The notes beneath the pieces were generated by a model. That model was not told the DNA's origin. It saw only the letters and a list, made by a program, of their open reading frames with translations, and searched no databases. From the NCBI GenBank assembly GCA_017415945.1, contig JAFQDR010000035.1:1-19374 (forward strand): a DNA stretch of 19,374 nt, read 5' to 3'. Made by a program: the position numbers and the translations under genes. Source of the DNA: Oscillospiraceae bacterium. Its GTDB lineage: Bacteria; Bacillota_A; Clostridia; Oscillospirales; Oscillospiraceae. Below, piece after piece: positions 14,038-19,374 of this stretch (its first letter is position 1; each line of letters opens with the position of its first letter).

Positions 14038-15861
14038 TTATGCACGGCGGTAAATTTCTTCAGCACGAGTACGGTCGAGTACCATCACCCGTTTTGAACC
14101 GTGAGGGAAACGAATACTTTTTGTGGTTCTTCCGTTTGCACATTCAATAAATCCTTCCTCTGCAAGACCTTTTGCAAGTGCCTTGCTGGAAATTTCAAAC
14201 ACCTCACCCTGTTCGCCGCACAGCCTGCGGACATTTTTGTGCGATTCATCAAGGGAGAGATAATATTTTTCACTGTCCCTGTAGCCGATAAAATTCTGCG
14301 GAAGGATTTCGGTGTTTGTATCTTTATCGAGTACGGTAACTCTGCCGCTTTCTATCATGGACAACAGCTTGCAGATGAATCTGTGTGTCGGCTTGTCATC
14401 TTCTACAGACTCGGCTTGCTTCTTTGCGTACTCAAGCAAGATGGATTCAAATGCTTCAGAAAACATTTCTTCGTTGCCAGCGTGAAGCATACCGACAGAG
14501 CGAAGATATTTCAGGAGCATAGCAAATCCAATTTGCAGACATGTCAAAGTGTTGAGAAGTCTGCCGTGAATATTACAACCACACTCTTTCAGCTTGTTAA
14601 TCCAAGTGCTTCGAATCGCCGTGTATTTCAAAGACAGCGAAGAAACAAATTCATTCACTTTATCCTCGGAAGAAAGATACTCTTGTTTCAGCCATTCGAT
14701 ATACCCATACATACAGCGCATCAGCATTCCCTCGGCAGCCAGAGTCTGTACTTCGGTGAGTAGGGGCAGATCAATTCTATCTCGTTTCATTTCGACAGAA
14801 AAGATTCGCGCTGTACCGCTCTCCCCGATATCGGGAGGAAATTCTGCGGTGACGATTACATTGCCGTGTGGGACTCTCGATTCACGAAGCTGAATATCCG
14901 AAGTCAAACGCTCTCTCGCTGTACGGTCTCCGTAACTGCGCGCAATTGTCTGCATCGTCTGCTGCATAATCCCTGAGTCTTTTCTTGCCGTTGGATGGTA
15001 GTCGTCAACACAGGTCAGCACATCTTTTAATATACCTGCCGTGTACATGATGCTGTTTGCCGTATCGTGAAAGGACATCGGTAAGCTCGCCGGGGTGAAG
15101 CTGCCGAAAAAGGAAAGCATCAAAGCAGCGACAGTACTTTTCATCGCTCCCGTTGTCCCTACAAGCATAAATACAAATCTCGGTTCAAATCCAGCTTGAT
15201 TCAAAAATTCATTCAGCGGAGAGAGGAACACAAGCGCAAGGCAGGGGGAAATCACTTCATGCGGAATAAAGTCAAGCTGTAGGAACCCTGCGAGATAGGC
15301 AAGATCGGTTTCTTCAACATGATCAGCAATTTTGTAACTGCTTGATTTGCCGCCCAGCATCACGCTATACTTCGGATTGCCGGGAAGAAGATACTGCCAC
15401 GCACCGTCAATCTTCTTCCAACCTGTGTAACCGAAAAAATATTTCTGCTCGGCATACTGCGAAGTGGATTTGATTGCAAAACGCACATGTTTTTCGACTT
15501 GTCCGACAACGCATAAATCGCAGGTGGCCTTCCAGTTGTTTTGAATCCAACTCATTTTCTCAAGCTCGGTTGCCGGAACATCCACCTCGGGAAGTGCGTT
15601 GCCGAATTCATCTGTACCGCCGATGCGATAGCTTTTGGTAATGCGCGTACCGTCGTCCACAGTCAGTTCGGAAATGATGCGAGGAAGAAAATTGCAAAGC
15701 TTTTTCATTGTTGCGCCTGTCTTTGAAATCATCTCCACATAGAGTCCACTGCTGTCGGCATAATACGGCGGCGGATAAATGGAAGACTCTTCACTGCAGG
15801 TGTCTTCACATTCGACTTTGTTGACCGATTCATCGGTCGGGTGAGTTTTGTTTTCTGTCAT
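14038..15861 (-). CDS. DUF927-like ATPase (helicase/primase-associated)
   Basis: A 607-residue protein of the DUF927 superfamily, P-loop ATPases found in plasmid and phage replication modules. Start: ATG at 15861 after GAAAGGAG; a TTG 18 bases upstream is in frame but lies in the ribosome site. Acidic, Ser-rich residues 1-30 precede the conserved core. The core includes FGYTGWKK (143-150), Walker A-like VGTTGAMKST (234-243, Met where Gly is usual before the Lys) and Walker B LTCVDDYHP (282-290). Around 315-355 is a switch region (YGDRTARERL, RGTLIVTAE-like NVIVTAEF). The C-terminal 130 residues (from about 480) look like a winged helix (SKALAKGLAEEGFIE). No separate primase or initiator is present in the outer element, so this may be its replication ATPase. 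It is transcribed away from the LexA-like gene. Confidence 0.8.
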   Translation of the reverse strand: MTENKTHPTDESVNKVECEDTCSEESSIYPPPYYADSSGLYVEMISKTGATMKKLCNFLPRIISELTVDDGTRITKSYRIGGTDEFGNALPEVDVPATELEKMSWIQNNWKATCDLCVVGQVEKHVRFAIKSTSQYAEQKYFFGYTGWKKIDGAWQYLLPGNPKYSVMLGGKSSSYKIADHVEETDLAYLAGFLQLDFIPHEVISPCLALVFLSPLNEFLNQAGFEPRFVFMLVGTTGAMKSTVAALMLSFFGSFTPASLPMSFHDTANSIMYTAGILKDVLTCVDDYHPTARKDSGIMQQTMQTIARSYGDRTARERLTSDIQLRESRVPHGNVIVTAEFPPDIGESGTARIFSVEMKRDRIDLPLLTEVQTLAAEGMLMRCMYGYIEWLKQEYLSSEDKVNEFVSSLSLKYTAIRSTWINKLKECGCNIHGRLLNTLTCLQIGFAMLLKYLRSVGMLHAGNEEMFSEAFESILLEYAKKQAESVEDDKPTHRFICKLLSMIESGRVTVLDKDTNTEILPQNFIGYRDSEKYYLSLDESHKNVRRLCGEQGEVFEISSKALAKGLAEEGFIECANGRTTKSIRFPHGSKRVMVLDRTRAEEIYRRA

Positions 15862-15946
15862 AGAGAAAACTCCTTTCAAAAAATTTGTTACGGAAACCTC
15901 CGTACGTCATATCAATGTCACCGATTTTCGAAAACCGAGAAAATCC

Positions 15947-15987
15947 TGTGACAGGTCAAAAATGCTTCTGCAAAATTTTGTGACAGG
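15947..15987. repeat. Pair of TGTGACAGG repeats between divergent genes
   Basis: TGTGACAGG occurs at 15947-15955 and 15979-15987, exactly 32 bp apart (three helical turns). The first is part of a palindrome, CCTGT-G-ACAGG; the second ends 5 bp before the -35 of the LexA-like gene. Just upstream is GATTTTC...GAAAATC. The spacing and position suggest a regulator binding on one DNA face to control both divergent operons. Confidence 0.5.
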
Positions 15988-15991
15988 AGAA

Positions 15992-16020
15992 TTGACAGAT
16001 GCCGAAAAGTGTGATATAAT
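15992..16020 (+). promoter_or_regulatory. Consensus sigma-A promoter of the LexA-like operon
   Basis: TTGACA (15992-15997), a 17-bp spacer and TATAAT (16015-16020) match the consensus exactly. It lies 41 bp upstream of the LexA-like start. A perfect promoter on a repressor gene normally implies tight control by a repressor, and a palindrome overlaps the expected transcription start. Confidence 0.9.
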
Positions 16021-16023
16021 GTA

Positions 16024-16045
16024 ATCGTGAATATTTATTCGCGAT
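16024..16045. promoter_or_regulatory. Palindromic operator candidate for the LexA-like repressor
   Basis: ATCGTGAATA (16024-16033), a TT spacer, and TATTCGCGAT (16036-16045) form an inverted repeat with 9 of 10 paired positions. It covers the transcription start just downstream of the -10, where a bound dimer would block RNA polymerase. It differs from the Gram-positive LexA box (CGAAC-N4-GTTCG), so the repressor would have its own specificity. Confidence 0.65.
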
Positions 16046-16061
16046 AGGAGAAAACGTCGCC

Positions 16062-16670
16062 GTGAGATACCTCAGTGAAGAAACCAAGGAACGAATCGTA
16101 CATTTTATCGATAGCTATTACGCCGATAACGGTTACACACCGACCATCGCCGAGATTGCCGCGGGAATTCGTATGAGCGATGCCACGGTTCATAAATATC
16201 TGCATCGAATGAACGATGCGGGTGAACTGTCCTTCGACGGACGGCATATCATCACGCATCGCATTGCAGAGGTACAGGAAGATCGCACCGCACAGATCAG
16301 TGGTGATATCGCCTGCGGTGCACCGATTTATGCAGAACAGCAGTACGGTGAGAGAATCGTTCTGCCTGACGGGATTGCAAGAAGCGGTGAGCATTTTATC
16401 TTGCGTGCAAATGGACACTCTATGATAAACGCCGGAATTGACGATGGTGATCTTGTTGTAATCCGTAAGCAGAGTTATGCTGATGAAGGGGAGATCATCG
16501 CAGCATTGGTTGATGGAGATTCGGCGACGCTGAAGACCTATTACCGTGATGATGAAAACAAAAAAATCATCCTCCGCGCGGAGAACGATGACAAAAAGAA
16601 ATATCCCGACATTATCCGTCGGGAGGTGCGCGTGATGGGCGTGGCGGTATATGTGATGAAGAAACTGTGA
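16062..16670 (+). CDS. LexA-like self-cleaving transcriptional repressor
   Basis: A 202-residue two-domain repressor. Residues 1-65 are a LexA-type winged helix (LSEETKERIVHFIDSYYADNGYTPTIAEIAAGIRMSDATVHKYLHRMNDAGEL). The C-terminal part is an S24 protease fold: cleavage site ACG (Cys85-Gly86, where E. coli LexA has Ala-Gly) in GDIACGAPIYAEQ, nucleophile Ser120 in GHSMINAGI and general-base Lys158 in SATLKTYY. It should bind the palindrome at its own promoter and be inactivated by RecA-stimulated self-cleavage after DNA damage, which would link this operon to SOS. Start: GTG with AGGAG 11 bases upstream. It heads an operon with the next two genes. It is probably element-borne and not the chromosomal lexA, given its different operator and neighbours. 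Confidence 0.9.
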   Translation: MRYLSEETKERIVHFIDSYYADNGYTPTIAEIAAGIRMSDATVHKYLHRMNDAGELSFDGRHIITHRIAEVQEDRTAQISGDIACGAPIYAEQQYGERIVLPDGIARSGEHFILRANGHSMINAGIDDGDLVVIRKQSYADEGEIIAALVDGDSATLKTYYRDDENKKIILRAENDDKKKYPDIIRREVRVMGVAVYVMKKL

Positions 16671-16680
16671 AAGAGGTAAG

Positions 16681-17832
16681 ATGGACAAGCGACTGATAGA
16701 AACGAAAAAGACTGGTATATGCAATTTCGATTACTTCTGCGTAGACAGTACGGAGAAAGAGATCACCATAAATGGCATGACATTCCCCCACGGGCAGATC
16801 GCATGGGAAGTGAGTATGCTCGGTAAGGAGTATATTACCAAGCTATTGCTGCTGGGCGGATATCTGCGCCAGAGTTTTCTGTGTGCTGATATGTACAACT
16901 TTCAGATAGCAAATTACATTGAAGTCAAGGAGCGGATTCTTGCAGTCATAGATTTTGTAAAAGATACGCCGCCGTTCTCACATTTTGATACGCTATGTTC
17001 ACGAGAGGTTGTTTTAGATGTGTTCTCGGATGAGCATTTGACTGCGCTTGAACGTGAAATGAAAGAGAATTCCTATGCCAATCACAGCAGCCGCTGGTAT
17101 CAGATGCTCGCCGCATTTGTGAACATATATATGTACCTCTGTACCGACACCGCGAATTTTGCAACACTCATACTGAATTTCACGCAGAATGCAGTGGAGC
17201 GGAATTGCCGTGATGTGAAGAACCTTGCCAATCTTGCGTTGATTTTTTTCTCAAGTCGTGAAGTAGCGGATCTTCTTGATAAATCCAATCCCGCCGAATG
17301 CGTGGAGGGCGTAACCATGCGTCCGCGTGCTACGATCGTACCGGCGATTCCATTTGATGAAAATGTGCCCGATGCCGTTGAGATCAAGAAGCGTATCTAC
17401 TACGGCAGACTTATGGATTTCTTTGTCGCCGATTTCTTCGATGCACTTGCCTGTGGGCATTATTTGTGGCAGTGCAAATACTGCGGACGATATTTTCTGA
17501 TGACAACCGGACACCGTCAGCTCTACTGCCAGACACCACCGCCGGGAGAAAAGCATCCCTGTTACAAGCTTGCCAAGAACCGCCGAACGGCAACGGCGGA
17601 AACGAAAGCGAACAAGCAAGCGGCGGCAGACAATCCGCATCATATTCTCTGGAAGAAATGTGATGATGCCATTCGCAAGAGAAAGAGCCGCGGGAGTATT
17701 AGTGCGGACAAATGTGAAAAGGCGCAGGCGTATGCCAAGGATTGCTATGACCGTGCGATACGCGACCCGGGGTACGCTGAAAAGCAGTACAAGGCGGATA
17801 TAGAATTGGAGCACATATTCAAGCAACACTAA
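16681..17832 (+). CDS. DUF6076-like protein with a CGNR-type zinc finger
   Basis: A 383-residue protein starting 10 bases after the LexA-like stop (AGAGGT before the ATG), so co-transcribed. Residues 1-260 are helical with no motif I can name. Then YLWQCKYCGRYFLMTTGHRQLYCQTP (about 272-297) is a zinc finger with CxxC, a later Cys and a conserved GHRxxYC, closely resembling the CGNR finger that binds nucleic acid in some regulators; HPCYKLAKNRR completes it. The basic C-terminus (about 305-383, NRRTATAETKANKQA, RKRKSRG) looks like a DNA/RNA-binding or coiled region. DUF6076 is my recollection of the family and unproven. Its position in an SOS-type operon beside a sigma-like gene suggests a regulatory job. 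Confidence 0.7.
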   Translation: MDKRLIETKKTGICNFDYFCVDSTEKEITINGMTFPHGQIAWEVSMLGKEYITKLLLLGGYLRQSFLCADMYNFQIANYIEVKERILAVIDFVKDTPPFSHFDTLCSREVVLDVFSDEHLTALEREMKENSYANHSSRWYQMLAAFVNIYMYLCTDTANFATLILNFTQNAVERNCRDVKNLANLALIFFSSREVADLLDKSNPAECVEGVTMRPRATIVPAIPFDENVPDAVEIKKRIYYGRLMDFFVADFFDALACGHYLWQCKYCGRYFLMTTGHRQLYCQTPPPGEKHPCYKLAKNRRTATAETKANKQAAADNPHHILWKKCDDAIRKRKSRGSISADKCEKAQAYAKDCYDRAIRDPGYAEKQYKADIELEHIFKQH

Positions 17833-17845
17833 AAGGAGGACGCGG

Positions 17846-19240
17846 TTGGAGAACGATTCGTACAAAACAAATGCATACAAACTGCTCGCCGGTATTTCCG
17901 ACTGCGAACTTCGTGAAGATGCGAATCTTTCCAAAATCAAGGCGATGATAGAAGCGCGTGAGCTGTTTCTGTGGGAGATCAATGACGATGTTCTGCGTTT
18001 GAAACTGTTTCATCCGGAGCTGATGGAAGCAGGCGAAAAGTACGCGGATTCCGGATGGGTGAACCAGAAATGGTTCAAGGAAGGCGAGTATCATTGGATG
18101 TATCAGCTTCGCTCTGTGCCTGAGCGAGCGGAGGATTTCAACGATTATTTCACTCGTGCCATCTATGAGCGCAACAACGTATATATCGCACATTTTCTGC
18201 ATTATTACGAAGGTATCCTCAATAGAAAAGCCGAGCGATTTATTGAAACCTACGCCATAAGTTCAAGCTGTTTGGTTGATCTGAAGCTGACATTTGTCAG
18301 CATCCTGTGGGAGGAGTTTCTCCAATATGATCCTGCGAATCCGATTCCGCTTCTGCAGATTATAAAAACGAAGGTCAGTCGTGCATGGCACAAGATGGTA
18401 GCAAAGCAGATCGGTGCGCTCACGGTGAATGAGAAGGTATATGCAAATTGGCGTACGATTTCGGTAATTGCGAAGAAATACCGCGAGGAGAATCTGCCAC
18501 TTGAGCAGCTTGAAGAGAAGTTATTGACCGAGCTTCCGAAACTCACAAAGCGGGATATCCGTTACGCTCTGCGGATGCTTCCGGGCTGGCGGGATGCTCT
18601 GCCGATCTCATACAAACCGAGTCCCGAGCAGAATCACGGCTATGAGCCAAGGTGCGCGTACGCCGACACGTTGCCCGACACAGGCGCGGAACCGATCGAT
18701 GCCTCACTCATGCGTGAGGAGCTGCGAAATGCCTTTACGGCGGCGTTTGTGCCCCTGACGGTGACGGAACGGGAGCTGTTCAAGGATGCCAACGGCGTGG
18801 ACACGAGGACATTCGAAACATTCCCGCCGGTGTCAAAAATCGATCTTTCTCTGAAGTACGGCTATGCCGACGAGTCTGGCGTAAACAAGGCAGAAGGTGC
18901 GCTTCATTACAGAATTGTCGCAGAGTTGAGTGCGATTCGCTATACCGATTCGGTGGGAGTTGTACGGACAGCACTTCCGGAGGGATGCGAAGTGAAGAAG
19001 AACATCTTCTATTACGAATACTTCCCGCGGTGCGAGAAAGAGGGCGGCATAATCGCGGTGGGTGCTTCAAAGAAGGATTCGCTTGATTATGATGTCATCG
19101 AACTTGCCGAGGGCGATACAATGATAAGCCATCGATACGCCAATCTTGCGGCGGAACTGCTGAACCGACGGCGATTGGCGGATGAAAAGCATAAGCTGCC
19201 GTGGCGCACGATGACGACTTGGTTTCCGTCGGGGGAGTGA
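17846..19240 (+). CDS. Sigma-70-like protein of the LexA-like operon
   Basis: A 464-residue protein from a TTG at 17846 with a strong AAGGAGG site, 13 bases after the previous stop. I read it as sigma-factor-like. Residues about 105-200 resemble region 2 (NNVYIAHFLHYYEGILNRKA... LVDLKLTFVSILWEEFLQYDPAN... IIKTKVSRAWHKMV, like the DLxQEGxxGLxxAxxKFDP pattern). About 200-265 resembles region 3. About 290-385 resembles region 4 (MREELRNAFTAAFVPLTVTERELF, then a helix-turn-helix IDLSLKYGYADESGVNKAEGALHYRIVAEL). It is longer than usual sigma factors, with extra sequence before region 2 and a C-terminal extension from about 400. It could be a divergent sigma factor or an anti/appropriation factor. 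It ends at a strong terminator. Confidence 0.6.
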   Translation: MENDSYKTNAYKLLAGISDCELREDANLSKIKAMIEARELFLWEINDDVLRLKLFHPELMEAGEKYADSGWVNQKWFKEGEYHWMYQLRSVPERAEDFNDYFTRAIYERNNVYIAHFLHYYEGILNRKAERFIETYAISSSCLVDLKLTFVSILWEEFLQYDPANPIPLLQIIKTKVSRAWHKMVAKQIGALTVNEKVYANWRTISVIAKKYREENLPLEQLEEKLLTELPKLTKRDIRYALRMLPGWRDALPISYKPSPEQNHGYEPRCAYADTLPDTGAEPIDASLMREELRNAFTAAFVPLTVTERELFKDANGVDTRTFETFPPVSKIDLSLKYGYADESGVNKAEGALHYRIVAELSAIRYTDSVGVVRTALPEGCEVKKNIFYYEYFPRCEKEGGIIAVGASKKDSLDYDVIELAEGDTMISHRYANLAAELLNRRRLADEKHKLPWRTMTTWFPSGE

Positions 19241-19245
19241 ATTAA

Positions 19246-19274
19246 TGCCTTGAGGGGCCGCCTCAAGGCATTTT
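19246..19274 (+). terminator. Terminator between convergent genes
   Basis: A 10-bp stem, TGCCTTGAGG (19246-19255) and CCTCAAGGCA (19261-19270), has a 5-base loop and is followed by TTTTGT. It lies 5 bp after the sigma-like gene's stop and 5 bp before the end of the convergent gene, so it may serve both. Confidence 0.85.
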
Positions 19275-19279
19275 GTATC

Positions 19280-19374
19280 TTACTTCACTCTCGTATATTC
19301 CGCGCCGTCGAAGGTCAGCGTATCTCCGTTCAATGCATAAGATACGTCTGTTTTCTCTTTGGCAAGTCCGAGAA
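19280..19374 (-). CDS. C-terminus of a lipoprotein-like or beta-barrel domain gene (partial)
   Basis: Only the last 30 or so codons are in the window: an open frame on the minus strand with GLAKEKTDVSYALNGDTLTF and ending DGAEYTRVK-stop. The ending (a YxLNGDTLTFDGxEYTRVK pattern) is typical of small extracytoplasmic lipocalin-like domains in clostridial lipoproteins. It has no relation to mobilization genes, so it may belong to the chromosome and mark a boundary of the outer element, but this is a guess. Confidence 0.6.
   Translation of the reverse strand, partial: LGLAKEKTDVSYALNGDTLTFDGAEYTRVK

Larger units (their letters stand above)
100..19240. mobile_element. Outer integrative mobilizable element (right end unresolved)
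   Basis: The genes on both sides of the inner insertion form a second mobilizable element: split serine recombinase (C-half 118-1340, N-half 11239-11673), TnpW-like gene, relaxase, mobC, oriT-like region, DUF927 ATPase, and a divergent LexA-like/zinc-finger/sigma-like operon. In this class the recombinase gene normally lies at one end with its 3' end toward the attachment site, so the left end should lie between about 85 and 117. The right end could be anywhere from about 16 kb to beyond the window; I found no convincing repeat of the left end. The coordinates given are only the span of genes I would assign to it. Confidence 0.5.

Noticed and set aside
16035..16724. Leftward 229-codon frame opposite the LexA-like gene
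   Set aside because: Covers the promoter and operator and is antisense to a well-supported S24 repressor.

Overview
The window looks like an accessory region of a Clostridia-type Firmicute, probably a gut or rumen commensal of the Oscillospiraceae/Lachnospiraceae kind. The gene families are those of clostridial integrative and mobilizable elements: large serine recombinases, TnpW-like small proteins, MOBP-type relaxases with MobC, RepA_N-type replication initiator, DnaC-like ATPase, orphan ParB, DUF927 and DUF6061. Shine-Dalgarno sites and sigma-A-type promoters fit too. Species cannot be read from the sequence.

The main result is that two mobile elements are nested. The outer element's large serine recombinase gene is cut in two. 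Its catalytic N-terminal half lies at 11239-11673 and its DNA-binding C-terminal half at 118-1340, both on the minus strand and in the right order. Joining them at a GA dinucleotide (11252-11253 and 1319-1320, minus-strand sense) restores an uninterrupted reading frame of 540 codons, the same length as the intact recombinase at 1377-2999. The roughly 9.93 kb between is therefore an inner element inserted in the outer element's recombinase gene.

Inner element (about 1319-11252): a leftward operon mobC - relaxase - parB - rep - dnaC-like - small TnpW-like gene - serine recombinase, with the recombinase ending beside the left attachment junction. The rep gene carries eight copies of a palindromic iteron at an exact 23-bp period. 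Because 23 is not a multiple of 3, the copies are read in all three frames, pointing to an origin inside the gene. Upstream of mobC is a 745-bp noncoding stretch with repeats and palindromes (oriT candidate). A rightward two-gene cargo operon (8886-10571) with its own promoter and terminator encodes a membrane-anchored and a secreted protein. A DUF6061-like gene lies next to the right junction.

Outer element (from about position 100 rightwards): leftward genes DUF927 ATPase - oriT-like region - mobC - relaxase - tnpW-like - split recombinase. The relaxase gene contains a second gene in another frame (12226-12699), encoding a coiled-coil protein with a C-terminal membrane segment. Divergently, a LexA-like repressor with a near-consensus promoter and a palindromic operator heads an operon with a CGNR-like zinc-finger protein and a sigma-70-like protein. 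A convergent partial gene at the right edge may be chromosomal; the outer element's right end is not identified.

Functionally, the inner element should be able to excise, replicate and be mobilized by a helper. The outer element's own integrase is inactive until the inner element excises precisely.
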